Origin: Gordonia namibiensis NBRC 108229
GTDB taxonomy: Bacteria; Actinomycetota; Actinomycetes; Mycobacteriales; Mycobacteriaceae
NCBI RefSeq assembly: GCF_000298235.1
Contig: NZ_BAHE01000001.1
Span: 1 to 64,000, forward strand
DNA: 64,000 nucleotides
Reading direction: 5' to 3'
Below the pieces are notes generated by a model. That model was not told the DNA's origin and ran no database searches. It saw nothing but the letters and a program-made list of their open reading frames with translations. The translations under genes and the position numbers were made by a program. The first letter of the stretch is position 1, and every line of letters begins with the position of its first letter. Positions 1-7,345 of this stretch are shown here, in pieces.

Positions 1-32
1 TCGGTCAAGACGGTCACCCCCCCGGGAGACAT
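1..32 (-). CDS. possible 5' end of a truncated leftward gene
   Basis: An ATG at 32-30 on the minus strand opens a frame reading MSPGGVTVLT before the window ends; a GTG at 17 in the same frame is an alternative start. Ten codons are too few to identify the product. The case for a gene rests on position: a -10-like TACTAT (56-51) and a LexA-like inverted repeat (36-51) lie immediately upstream, in the arrangement expected for a DNA-damage-inducible promoter. Confidence 0.35.
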   Translation of the reverse strand, partial: MSPGGVTVLT

Positions 33-35
33 TGG

Positions 36-51
36 TCGAATATATGTTCGA
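36..51 (-). promoter_or_regulatory. LexA (SOS)-like box
   Basis: TCGAATATATGTTCGA is an inverted repeat that differs at one base from the mycobacterial and Gram-positive SOS consensus TCGAAC-N4-GTTCGA. It overlaps the region just downstream of a TACTAT -10 hexamer on the minus strand and ends four bases before an ATG at 32. That placement fits repression of the leftward gene whose start is seen at the window edge. LexA binding is inferred from the motif. Confidence 0.5.
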
Positions 52-164
52 TAGTACTCGCAATTCCGTTGCTGTGCAACGAGTATCGAAACCCAATCGA
101 TCCCCGAAATTGTCGGTGCGGCATGGTATCGCGGCTATCCGTCCGGGCTGGCGCTCGGACGGAC

Positions 165-1088
165 TCAACCAGCCAGCTGCTCCGTCAATTGCGGCACGAT
201 CTGCTTCTTCCGCGACACGATGCCCTTGCCGAAGGCGTGCCTGTCGGCAACCGTGACCCCGAGTGCGCGTTCGACGGCGTCCACGGGTTCGCCGACCACC
301 AGAAGGTCGGAGTCGCAGGCGATCACATCGGTGATCAGCAGGAGGAACAGGTCGTGGCCGGCGGTCTCCTTCTCCGTGGCCATGGCCTCGAAGAACTCGT
401 CGCGGCGAACGAGGACGGCATCGGCGTCGACGGTGGTCAGCTGCGCGACACGCACGCTCACCGAGCCCATCGTGAAGGTCTTGGCGTCGAGTCCGATGAT
501 CGACGACGCCGGCTGGTCGCCGAGTTCTGTTCCGGCACGCAGTAATTGGTTCCCGTAGTCCTCGAGGTCGACGCCCGCGATGGTTGCGAGTTCCTCCGCG
601 GCGATGCGGTCGGAGTCGGTGGTCGTGGGGGAGTTCAGCAGGAGGGTGTCGGAGATGATCGCCGACAACATGATCCCGGCGGTGTCGGCGGGGATCTCGA
701 CCTCGCTCTCCGCATACATGCGCGTCAGGATCGAACACGTGCAGCCCACCGGCTCGACTCGCATGTACAGCGGCGCGGCGGTCTCGAAGTTCGCGATGCG
801 GTGGTGGTCGATCACCTTGCGGACGGTCACGTCGGCGATGTCGGCGACACTCTGCTGGCGTTCGTTGTGGTCCACGAGCATCACGTCGTGGGGGCTCGCG
901 TGCTCGATGACGCGCGGCGCCGGGAGTCCGAAGTGGTCGAGGGCGAAGGCCGTCTCGCGACCGGGCTTGCCGAGTGCGACGGCCTCGGCGTCGACGCGGA
1001 GGGCCTGTTCGAGACGAGCGAGTCCGATCGCGGAACCGATCGCGTCCGTGTCGGGGTTGCGGTGTCCGATGACGAGGACCTTCGACAT
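165..1088 (-). CDS. ppaC: manganese-dependent (family II) inorganic pyrophosphatase
   Basis: This 307-residue cytosolic enzyme hydrolyses pyrophosphate to phosphate. It has the DHH-superfamily signature of family II pyrophosphatases: GHRNPDTD at residues 8-15 (metal-binding His9, Asp13, Asp15), DHN at 73-75, DHH at 94-96, and the C-terminal substrate-binding SRKKQ near residue 292. The length matches the family (about 305-310). Many Mycobacteriales rely on the unrelated family I enzyme Ppa, so this may be an additional or replacement enzyme. A TAGGCT box (1130-1125) about 36 bases upstream could drive it, leaving a short leader. It diverges from the marR gene. Confidence 0.93.
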   Translation of the reverse strand: MSKVLVIGHRNPDTDAIGSAIGLARLEQALRVDAEAVALGKPGRETAFALDHFGLPAPRVIEHASPHDVMLVDHNERQQSVADIADVTVRKVIDHHRIANFETAAPLYMRVEPVGCTCSILTRMYAESEVEIPADTAGIMLSAIISDTLLLNSPTTTDSDRIAAEELATIAGVDLEDYGNQLLRAGTELGDQPASSIIGLDAKTFTMGSVSVRVAQLTTVDADAVLVRRDEFFEAMATEKETAGHDLFLLLITDVIACDSDLLVVGEPVDAVERALGVTVADRHAFGKGIVSRKKQIVPQLTEQLAG

Positions 1089-1151
1089 GGCGACTCAGCT
1101 TTCGCTCGACGATGCTGAAACCCAGCCTACGGCGACTGCCCGAGAGAACAG

Positions 1152-1182
1152 TTGTAAATCTACAATCGTTGTATGTCTACAA
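1152..1182 (+). promoter_or_regulatory. twin MarR-type operators overlapping a leaderless promoter
   Basis: Two inverted repeats of the form TTGTA-N4-TACAA lie at 1152-1165 (TTGTAAATCTACAA) and 1169-1182 (TTGTATGTCTACAA), 17 bases apart centre to centre. The first contains TACAAT (1161-1166), a good -10 hexamer six bases before the ATG at 1173. The second contains that ATG. A regulator bound here would cover both the -10 element and the transcription/translation start. Autoregulation by the adjacent MarR protein is the natural inference. Confidence 0.75.
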
Positions 1183-1625
1183 CCGATGTCGGCGCGGGCC
1201 CGCGCTCGCAGACCGCCACCGAGGTGTGGTTCACCATGAACAGCCTCGTGCGCGACCAGGCCAGGGAATCCCGCACCCGCATCAGCGAGGTCATCGACAT
1301 TCCCTTCAGTAGGTTCCGCGCGCTTCGTCGAGTGGCGGTACGACCGATGACGCAACGCGACCTCGCGGAGCGCATGGGCGTGGACGCATCGGCGATGAGC
1401 GGCATCGTCAACGACCTCGTCGACCGTGGACTCGTGACCAGGGAGGCCGACGCCGACGACGGGCGATGTAAACGCGTGACCATCACCGACACGGGACGCC
1501 GGGTGGTGGACGAGGTGACCGCGAACCCCGCCACCGCACCGGAGATGTTCGCCGCCCTCGACGAGGTACAGCTCGGGCAGCTCGCCGAACTGCTCGATCT
1601 CCTCCGCGCGGCGGTCGAGTCGTGA
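1173..1625 (+). CDS. MarR-family transcriptional regulator
   Basis: The 150-residue protein has the MarR winged-helix layout. A recognition-helix region (QRDLAERMGVDASAMSGIVNDL, about residues 61-82) is followed by a wing with the DDGR motif (residues 95-98). The dimerising helices are at the two ends. Its ATG lies inside one of two TTGTA-N4-TACAA repeats, so it probably represses its own leaderless promoter. The next gene, an MFS exporter, starts at a GTG overlapping this stop codon by four bases (GTGA). The pair is almost certainly co-transcribed and translationally coupled, the usual layout of a ligand-induced drug-efflux unit. The ligand cannot be read from the sequence. Confidence 0.9.
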   Translation: MSTTDVGAGPRSQTATEVWFTMNSLVRDQARESRTRISEVIDIPFSRFRALRRVAVRPMTQRDLAERMGVDASAMSGIVNDLVDRGLVTREADADDGRCKRVTITDTGRRVVDEVTANPATAPEMFAALDEVQLGQLAELLDLLRAAVES

Positions 1626-3097
1626 ACGCCGCACGCGCGGCGCTGCGCGCACGGTCGGCCGACGGGACCCTGACCCGGCGGGACCGGCTCGTCATCCTCG
1701 CCACCTGCTGCCTGAGCCTCTTCATCGTCGGTCTCGACGTCTCGGCGGTGAATGTGGCTCTGCCGTCCATCAGTTCGGACCTGGGCGCGACGCCGGCGCA
1801 ACTGCAGTGGGTTCTGGACTCGTATGCGCTGGTGATCGCGAGCCTGCTGATCTTCGGCGGATCGCTCGGAGATCGCTTCGGCCGCAAGCGGATCTTCCAG
1901 ATCGGCCTGGTGACCTTCGGCGTCGCCTCGGTGCTGTGTTCGCTCGCGCCCACGCCGGAGGCCCTGATCGGCGCGCGCATGCTGCAGGCTGTCGGCGGGG
2001 CGATGCTCAACCCGGTCGCGTTGTCGATCGTCACCAACGTCTTCGTGGACCCGCGGGAACGCGCCCAGGCGATCGGCCTGTGGGGCACCGCGTTCGGTAT
2101 GAGCCTGGCATTCGGGCCGGTCGTCGGCGGAGCGCTCGTCTCCGGCATCGGGTGGGAGGCGATCTTCTGGCTCAACGTCCCGGTCTGCCTGTTCGCCCTC
2201 GGGCTGACGATGCGTTTCGTCCCGGAGTCCAGGGCCGAGCATGCCCGTCGCGCGGATCCGGTCGGACAGGTGCTGATCCTGACCCTCCTCGCGACCCTCA
2301 CCTTCGCGATCATCGAGGGGCGTCCACAGGGGTGGACGTCGCCGGGTGTGCTCGCGTGTTTCGCCGTCTCGGCGTGCGCGCTCGTCGCGATGATCGCCTA
2401 CGAGAGTCGCCGCGAGGAGCCGCTTCTCGACCCGCGGTTCTTCCGGAGTGCGCCGTTCTCGAGCTCGGTGGCGTGTGCGGTCATCGCCTTCGCCGCCACC
2501 GGTGGTTTCCTCTTCCTCAACACCCTGTACCTGCAGGAGGTGCGCGGGATGTCGCCGCTGACCGCGGGACTCATGACCTTGCCGATGGCGGCCGCGTCCG
2601 TGGTCTGTGCGCCCGTCGCCGGTCGGCTCGTGGGCGATCGGGGAGCCCGGACGCCGATGGTGATCGGGGGAGTCGGGATGGTGGCGGGAGCTTTGCTGCT
2701 CACCGGCCTCGGCAACGACACCTCCCTCGTCTACGTCGGCGCCGCCTACCTCGTCTTCGGGCTGGGTTTCGGTTTCCTCAACGCACCGATCACCAACGGG
2801 GCGGTGTCCGGGATGCCCCGCACGCAAGCGGGCTTGGCGTCGGCGATGGCCTCGACGGGCCGTCAGGTCGGCACCGCACTCGGGGTCGCGGTGTTCGGGG
2901 CGGTGGCCTTCGCCGGAATCGACGGGTCGGTCGCCGACGGGCTCGCCGCGGCCGCCCGCCCGGTGTGGATCAGCATGGCGCTGTGCGGCGCTGCGGTACT
3001 CGTCCTCGCGTTCGTCTCGACCGGGGCGTGGGCACGCGGAACGGCTGCTCGCACCCGTGAGCGGATCGAGGCCACGTCGGGGACCTGGGTGCCCTGA
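1622..3097 (+). CDS. MFS drug-efflux transporter, DHA2 (14-TM) family
   Basis: The 491-residue integral membrane protein looks like a proton-coupled multidrug exporter. It has an LDVSAVNVALPSI motif in TM1, motif A in the first cytoplasmic loop (GSLGDRFGRKR, near residue 80), and a motif-C-like stretch (FGPVVGGALVSGIGWEAIFWLN, near 160-185). The hydrophobic profile and length fit the 14-helix EmrB/QacA group. The GTG start overlaps the stop of the marR gene, so the MarR protein probably controls it. It ends ten bases from the convergent hydrolase gene with no obvious terminator between them. The substrate is unknown. Confidence 0.9.
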   Translation: MNAARAALRARSADGTLTRRDRLVILATCCLSLFIVGLDVSAVNVALPSISSDLGATPAQLQWVLDSYALVIASLLIFGGSLGDRFGRKRIFQIGLVTFGVASVLCSLAPTPEALIGARMLQAVGGAMLNPVALSIVTNVFVDPRERAQAIGLWGTAFGMSLAFGPVVGGALVSGIGWEAIFWLNVPVCLFALGLTMRFVPESRAEHARRADPVGQVLILTLLATLTFAIIEGRPQGWTSPGVLACFAVSACALVAMIAYESRREEPLLDPRFFRSAPFSSSVACAVIAFAATGGFLFLNTLYLQEVRGMSPLTAGLMTLPMAAASVVCAPVAGRLVGDRGARTPMVIGGVGMVAGALLLTGLGNDTSLVYVGAAYLVFGLGFGFLNAPITNGAVSGMPRTQAGLASAMASTGRQVGTALGVAVFGAVAFAGIDGSVADGLAAAARPVWISMALCGAAVLVLAFVSTGAWARGTAARTRERIEATSGTWVP

Positions 3098-3106
3098 CCG
3101 TCCCTG

Positions 3107-3907
3107 TCAAGCCGTCCCGGACTCGGTGACCGCCGGCGCGACCGTCGTGTGCACGTCCCACCACTCCGTGATCCGCTGCGCGACGGGGTCGGGCGTGCGC
3201 ACCCATCCGATGTGCGTGGTGTTCCCACCCTCCGGGCATTGCGCGTCGTCGTAGCGCCAATGGGTGATCGACTCTGGTGCGAAGGCGGCGTCGAATGCCG
3301 CTGCCGCACCGTCGGTCACGATCTCGTCGCCGTCGAGCCGGATCGCCAGAGTCGGCATGGTGATGGACCGGTCGAGCGCGAACGGCGCCCGTCCGGTCAG
3401 GACCATCTGCGCCCACTGCCTCATCAGCGTGCGGGGCGTCGGCCCGCCGAAACCCTGTCGGGGCCAGTGGCCGACGATGCCCGACACCGGAGCGACGGCC
3501 GCGCCGATCGCGCCGAGAGCCACGCCACGTGCGCCGTAGTGCCGGAACGCCGGTACCGACGCACCGATCGCGACGATGCCGTCGGGCGCGTGATCGGACG
3601 TCTGCGCCACCATCGCGACCAGTTGCGCGCCGAGGCTGTGTCCGACCACCACGACCCGCGTGCCCGGGATCTCGGCACGAGCGGCGGCGATCGCATCGGC
3701 GAGATCGGCGGCCTCGTCCTCGTAGGACCAATCCGCGGTACGTGAAGGCCGCGTCGAACCCTCTTCGACGCCGCGGCGCGGGACGACGCGCACCTCGAGG
3801 CCGTATCCGGTCAATGCCTCTGCGAGCCGTCGGTAGACACGCGCCGGCACGGCCATGGCAGGGGATATCAGGACGGTGGTGGGCCGGTCTGTGCTGGTCT
3901 GGGTCAT
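3107..3907 (-). CDS. alpha/beta-hydrolase fold protein
   Basis: The 266-residue protein has an alpha/beta-hydrolase nucleophile elbow GHSLG at residues 89-93 (Ser91). An acidic residue in the LDGDEIVTDG stretch and a late histidine (HIGWVRTPD or thereabouts) could complete the triad. There is no signal peptide, so it is probably cytosolic. It may be an esterase or a serine-aminopeptidase-like lipase; the substrate cannot be assigned. A 23-base near-perfect inverted repeat just upstream could be its operator. It is transcribed away from the CinA-like gene and converges on the MFS gene. Confidence 0.75.
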   Translation of the reverse strand: MTQTSTDRPTTVLISPAMAVPARVYRRLAEALTGYGLEVRVVPRRGVEEGSTRPSRTADWSYEDEAADLADAIAAARAEIPGTRVVVVGHSLGAQLVAMVAQTSDHAPDGIVAIGASVPAFRHYGARGVALGAIGAAVAPVSGIVGHWPRQGFGGPTPRTLMRQWAQMVLTGRAPFALDRSITMPTLAIRLDGDEIVTDGAAAAFDAAFAPESITHWRYDDAQCPEGGNTTHIGWVRTPDPVAQRITEWWDVHTTVAPAVTESGTA

Positions 3908-3939
3908 GAATGCAAGAGTGGCCGCATGCCGGCGCGGGC

Positions 3940-3962
3940 ACCACTACCTTCGAGGTAGTGGT
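3940..3962. promoter_or_regulatory. inverted repeat, probable operator
   Basis: Ten-base arms ACCACTACCT and AGGTAGTGGT flank a three-base centre (TCG), 32 bases upstream of the hydrolase start and about 90 bases upstream of the CinA-like gene. A partial related half (GAGTGGTTT) follows at about 3972. The symmetry and the divergent intergenic position suggest a regulator-binding site. The regulator is unknown. Confidence 0.5.
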
Positions 3963-4052
3963 TTGACCAGGGAGTGGTTTGAGGCGGGACCGTTCCGGAT
4001 ACGGTCCCGGGTGCTGCTGTGAACCCCACACCGACCGAGAGGCAAGTGACCG

Positions 4053-4520
4053 ATGTCCGACGTGACCGATTTCTCCGACACCTGTGCGCGTCTGGCCGAC
4101 GCGATCGTGGAGCAGGGAGTGCATGTCGCGGTGGCGGAGTCGCTGACCGGCGGCAATCTGGCGAGCGAGTTGAGCAAGGCTCCGCAGGCCGGTGACTGGT
4201 TCCGCGGCGGCGTCATCGCCTACCACGAGGATGTGAAGTTCGGCCTGCTCGAGGTGCCCGAGGGGCCTGTCGTCAGCGAGACCGCCGCACGTGCCATGGC
4301 GGCGACCACCGCTCGACTCTTCGACGCCGAGATAGTCGTCGCGGTCACCGGCGAGGCCGGACCCGAACCCGATGAGGCCGCACCGGGAACCGTCTGGTTC
4401 GGACTCGACCATCGTGGCAAGGTCTCGGCGACCCGCAAGGAGTTCGACGGCGAGCCCGAAGACGTTCTTGCCCAGACCATCGCGTACTCACTCGAACTGA
4501 TCGAGAGCTGTCTACGATGA
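4053..4520 (+). CDS. CinA C-terminal-domain protein, nicotinamide-nucleotide amidohydrolase family
   Basis: The 155-residue protein corresponds to the stand-alone CinA C-terminal domain (PncC type), which deamidates nicotinamide mononucleotide in NAD recycling. The diagnostic stretch VAVAESLTGGNLASEL (about residues 27-42) is present, as are GGVIAYHEDVK and VAVTGEAGPEP. Family length is about 155-165 residues, so the protein is complete. An ATG at 4053 follows a GAGAGG-type ribosome site. The stop overlaps the -10 box of the next gene, so the XRE regulator has its own promoter inside the end of this gene. Confidence 0.88.
   Translation: MSDVTDFSDTCARLADAIVEQGVHVAVAESLTGGNLASELSKAPQAGDWFRGGVIAYHEDVKFGLLEVPEGPVVSETAARAMAATTARLFDAEIVVAVTGEAGPEPDEAAPGTVWFGLDHRGKVSATRKEFDGEPEDVLAQTIAYSLELIESCLR
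4513..4518 (+). promoter_or_regulatory. leaderless-type -10 box (TACGAT)
   Basis: TACGAT lies six bases before the ATG at 4525, so transcription should begin at or beside the start codon. The hexamer overlaps the last codons of the preceding CinA-like gene. Confidence 0.55.
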
Positions 4521-4524
4521 CCGC

Positions 4525-5319
4525 ATGACCGTCGAGGTGGGAACCCTGCTGCAGCAGTGGCGGTCTCGCCGGTCCATCAGTCAGCTGGATCTCGCGTACG
4601 AGGTAGGTGTTTCGCCGAAGCACCTGAGCTTCGTCGAGACCGGCAAGTCGCGCCCGAGTCCGGCGCTGCTGCACGCGCTGGCCGAACGTCTCGACATCCC
4701 TCTGCGAGAACGCAATTCGCTGCTCCTCGCGGCCGGTCACGCACCTCGTTACAGCGAGGAGCCCCTCGACTCGGAGACCATGACCCGCGTCCGCGGCGAG
4801 GTGAAGAGGTTGCTCGACGCGCACAACCCGAACATCGGGATGGCCCTCGACCGCGCGTGGAACGTCGTGCTGGCCAACGACACCGCGATGCGGCTGTTGT
4901 CCCTGCTCCCGGACGAGCTCCAGGCCAGACCGGTCAACCTGTTCCGGGTGTCGCTGCACCCCGACGGCTTCGCGAAGATGACGCACAACCTCGACGAGTG
5001 GGCGTCCTACCTGCTCGACCTGCTCCGGCGGATGGTGCGCATCACCGGTGACGGACGACTCGCCGCACTCGAACGCGAGGTGTCGTCGTATCCCACCGTG
5101 TCCGGTTTGAACGGCGGACCGGTGTCGGGCAGGTCGCGCGAGGTGGGTTCGCTGCTGGTGCCGTTCGAACTCGAACTCGGCGACGAGGTCCTGTCCTTCT
5201 TCAGCACCTTGACCACCTTCGGATCCCCCCGCGACGTCACGCTCGAGGAGTTGACGATCGAGATGTTCTACCCGGCCGATGAGCCGACGGAACGGTGGGT
5301 TGCGATGATGCAGGGGTGA
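4525..5319 (+). CDS. XRE-family regulator with MmyB-type C-terminal domain
   Basis: The 264-residue protein has an N-terminal helix-turn-helix (about residues 8-65, containing SQLDLAYEVGVSPKHLSFVETGKSRPS) and a C-terminal MmyB/PAS-like ligand-binding domain (about 95-260, with the typical WNVVLAND and LNLFR-like stretches). Proteins of this type often sit beside dehydrogenases and respond to fatty-acid-like ligands, but the ligand here is unknown. A TACGAT -10 box six bases upstream supports leaderless expression from this ATG. The HAD phosphatase begins at a GTG overlapping the stop codon, so the two genes are coupled. Confidence 0.88.
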   Translation: MTVEVGTLLQQWRSRRSISQLDLAYEVGVSPKHLSFVETGKSRPSPALLHALAERLDIPLRERNSLLLAAGHAPRYSEEPLDSETMTRVRGEVKRLLDAHNPNIGMALDRAWNVVLANDTAMRLLSLLPDELQARPVNLFRVSLHPDGFAKMTHNLDEWASYLLDLLRRMVRITGDGRLAALEREVSSYPTVSGLNGGPVSGRSREVGSLLVPFELELGDEVLSFFSTLTTFGSPRDVTLEELTIEMFYPADEPTERWVAMMQG

Positions 5320-6041
5320 CCGACACCGCTGATCCTGCCTCCCGACTGCCCGCCGCCGTTCTCTGGGACATGGACGGCACCCTGCTCGACTCCGAGCCGA
5401 TCTGGGACATCGCGATGGCCGATCTGGCCACCCGGCACGGGATCGTCATGACCCGCGAACTCCGCGAATCGACGCTCGGCAACTCCCTGCCCGACGCGCT
5501 CGCCAAGGTGCACGACGCCGCCGGGCTGTCGGCCGACGAGCGCGATCCCGTCGCGGATGGCCGCTGGACCGTCGACCGGGTCAACGAACTGTTCGCCGAG
5601 GACCTGCCATGGCGTCCCGGTGCCCGCGAGGCCCTCGAACTCGTCGCCGACGCCGGTATCCCGATGGTGCTGGTCACCAACACGGTCCGGGAACTGACCG
5701 AGGTCGCACTCGAGACCATCGGCCGCGACCGCTTCGCCGCCACGGTCTGCGGCGACGAGGTCGCCGTCGGCAAACCCGCACCCGACCCTTATCTACGCGC
5801 CGCCGAACTGCTCGGTTTCTCGACCGCCGAATGCCTGGCGGTGGAGGATTCCCCGACCGGTGCGCAGGCCGCGTCGTCGGCCGGATGTCCCACCCTCGTC
5901 GTCGAATCGGCGGCACCGGTGGAGCGCGGTCCGCTGCGGGTGTTCCGGCAGTCTCTCGTCGGATTGGGACTCGACGACGTCACCGAGGCATGGACCGGCG
6001 GTCTCGCGCATATCGCGACATGCCAAAATGAGGAATCGTGA
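5316..6041 (+). CDS. HAD-superfamily phosphatase (subfamily IA)
   Basis: The 241-residue protein has HAD motif [13 protein letters not shown] (DxD nucleophile and acid), motif II near VLVTNTV, motif III lysine in VGKPAPDPY, and motif IV in VEDSPTG. It resembles the phosphoglycolate/beta-phosphoglucomutase-type phosphatases of subfamily IA; the substrate is not determined. The GTG at 5316 is chosen because it overlaps the XRE stop by four bases (GTGA). An earlier in-frame GTG at 5295 would overlap far more. The hisE gene starts with another GTGA overlap, so this phosphatase is co-transcribed with hisE. Confidence 0.87.
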   Translation: MTDTADPASRLPAAVLWDMDGTLLDSEPIWDIAMADLATRHGIVMTRELRESTLGNSLPDALAKVHDAAGLSADERDPVADGRWTVDRVNELFAEDLPWRPGAREALELVADAGIPMVLVTNTVRELTEVALETIGRDRFAATVCGDEVAVGKPAPDPYLRAAELLGFSTAECLAVEDSPTGAQAASSAGCPTLVVESAAPVERGPLRVFRQSLVGLGLDDVTEAWTGGLAHIATCQNEES

Positions 6042-6301
6042 AGACATTCGAGGAGCTGTTCGCCGAACTCAGCGACAAGGCCGAGAACCGCCCCGAGGGG
6101 TCGGGCACGGTCGCCGCGCTCGACTCGGGTGTGCACACCCTGGGCAAGAAGATCATCGAGGAAGCCGGTGAGGTGTGGCTCGCCGCCGAGCACGAGTCCG
6201 ACGAATCGCTGGGCGAGGAGATCTCCCAGCTCGTCTACTGGCTGCAGGTGATGATGATCAAGCGGGGCCTGAAGCTCGAGGACGTGTACCGACATCTGTG
6301 A
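6038..6301 (+). CDS. hisE: phosphoribosyl-ATP pyrophosphohydrolase
   Basis: The 87-residue HisE carries out the second step of histidine synthesis, removing pyrophosphate from phosphoribosyl-ATP. The all-alpha MazG-like motif [20 protein letters not shown] (about residues 36-55) contains the acidic metal-binding residues. The length matches single-domain actinobacterial HisE. The GTG start overlaps the HAD stop by four bases, after a GAGGA ribosome site. hisG follows 71 bases downstream in the same orientation, the hisE-hisG pairing known from mycobacteria (Rv2122c-Rv2121c). Confidence 0.95.
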   Translation: MKTFEELFAELSDKAENRPEGSGTVAALDSGVHTLGKKIIEEAGEVWLAAEHESDESLGEEISQLVYWLQVMMIKRGLKLEDVYRHL

Positions 6302-6372
6302 CCGGACGACCCGGCACCGCAGACCACCACCTCCTGCTCAGCTGAGCGCAACCCCACGAAAAGGACATCGAG

Positions 6373-7218
6373 ATGCTGCGAGTGGCCGTACCCAACAAGG
6401 GTGCGCTCTCCGAATCCGCGTCGGCCATCCTCGCCGAGGCGGGCTACCGCAAACGAAGTGACTCCAAGGACCTGACGGTTCTCGACAACGGCAACGACGT
6501 CGAGTTCTTCTTCCTGCGTCCCAAGGACATCGCCATCTACGTCGGGTCGGGGCGCCTCGACCTCGGCATCACCGGCCGCGACCTTGCCCGCGACTCCGGC
6601 GCACAGGTCCACGAACAGCTCGCGATGGGCTTCGGATCGTCGACCTTCCGCTACGCGGCCCCCGCCGACCAGGAGTGGACCGTCGCCGACCTCGCCGGCA
6701 AGCGGGTCGCCACGTCGTACCCGAACCTGGTTCGCGACGACCTCGCCGGCCGCGGCATCACCGCCGACATCATCCGGCTCGACGGCGCGGTCGAGATCTC
6801 GATCCAGCTCGGGGTGGCCGACGCCATCGCCGACGTCGTCGGCTCCGGTCGAACGCTTCGCCAGCACGGACTCGCCGCCTTCGGCGAGTCACTGTGCGAC
6901 TCCGAGGCCGTCCTCATCTCCCGACGCGACGCCGAACTGACCAAGGCCGAGAAGCAGTTCATCGCCCGCGTCCAGGGCGTCGTCTTCGGCCAGCAGTACG
7001 TGATGATCGACTACGACTGCCCGAAGAACCTGCTCGACCAGGCATCGGCGATCACCCCGGGACTCGAATCCCCGACGGTCGCCCCGATGGCCGATCCCGA
7101 CTGGGTCGCCGTCCGTGCCATGGTTCCGCGCAAGGACCACCAGAACCTGATGGACGAGCTCTCCGAGCTGGGCGCGAAGGCGATCCTCGCCACCGACATC
7201 CGGTCCTGCCGGTTCTGA
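6373..7218 (+). CDS. hisG: ATP phosphoribosyltransferase, long form
   Basis: The 281-residue HisG catalyses the first committed step of histidine synthesis from ATP and PRPP. The PRPP-binding motif [14 protein letters not shown] is near residues 155-168. The C-terminal extension (about 205-281, beginning [11 protein letters not shown] and including VRAMVPRKD) is the ACT-like domain that gives histidine feedback inhibition, so this is the HisZ-independent long form. An AAGGA site precedes the ATG. The gene lies downstream of hisE, and the 71-base gap holds a CTCAGCTGAG palindrome. A strong stem-loop follows the stop. Confidence 0.96.
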   Translation: MLRVAVPNKGALSESASAILAEAGYRKRSDSKDLTVLDNGNDVEFFFLRPKDIAIYVGSGRLDLGITGRDLARDSGAQVHEQLAMGFGSSTFRYAAPADQEWTVADLAGKRVATSYPNLVRDDLAGRGITADIIRLDGAVEISIQLGVADAIADVVGSGRTLRQHGLAAFGESLCDSEAVLISRRDAELTKAEKQFIARVQGVVFGQQYVMIDYDCPKNLLDQASAITPGLESPTVAPMADPDWVAVRAMVPRKDHQNLMDELSELGAKAILATDIRSCRF

Positions 7219-7268
7219 CCCACCCTTGCCGCCTGATCCGAAAGAGCGCTACGCACCCTGGTCCGATG

Positions 7269-7314
7269 CCTGAGGTGCGAGGAGCGCAAGCGACGAGCCA
7301 CGAAGGCCTGGTGA
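7269..7314 (+). repeat. dispersed intergenic repeat, family 1 (copy 1)
   Basis: The element begins CCTGAGGTGCGAGGAGCGC, continues with AAGCGACGAGCC, and ends ACGAAGGCCTGGTGA. Near-identical copies lie at 14803-14848 and 57566-57610, and an interrupted copy at 57636-57722. All are downstream of stop codons. The right part of this copy forms the left arm of the adjoining stem-loop. Confidence 0.8.
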
Positions 7315-7337
7315 GCGAACTCGCCAGGCCTTCGTGG
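7298..7337. terminator. stem-loop between convergent hisG and thioesterase genes
   Basis: Eighteen-base arms (CCACGAAGGCCTGGTGAG and CTCGCCAGGCCTTCGTGG, one G-T wobble) enclose the loop CGAA. The structure sits 80 bases after hisG and just before the stop of the convergent gene, so it can serve both directions. There is no U-tract, as is common in high-GC actinobacteria. Confidence 0.7.
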
Positions 7338-7345
7338 GTTTGCGA

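Noticed and set aside
110-132. TTGTCGGTG-N8-TATCGC, resembling the PafBC-dependent promoter motif TTGTCRGTG-N8-TAN3T
   Set aside because: The last base of the -10 part does not match, the motif would drive transcription antisense into ppaC, and no rightward gene is there. A chance match is likely.
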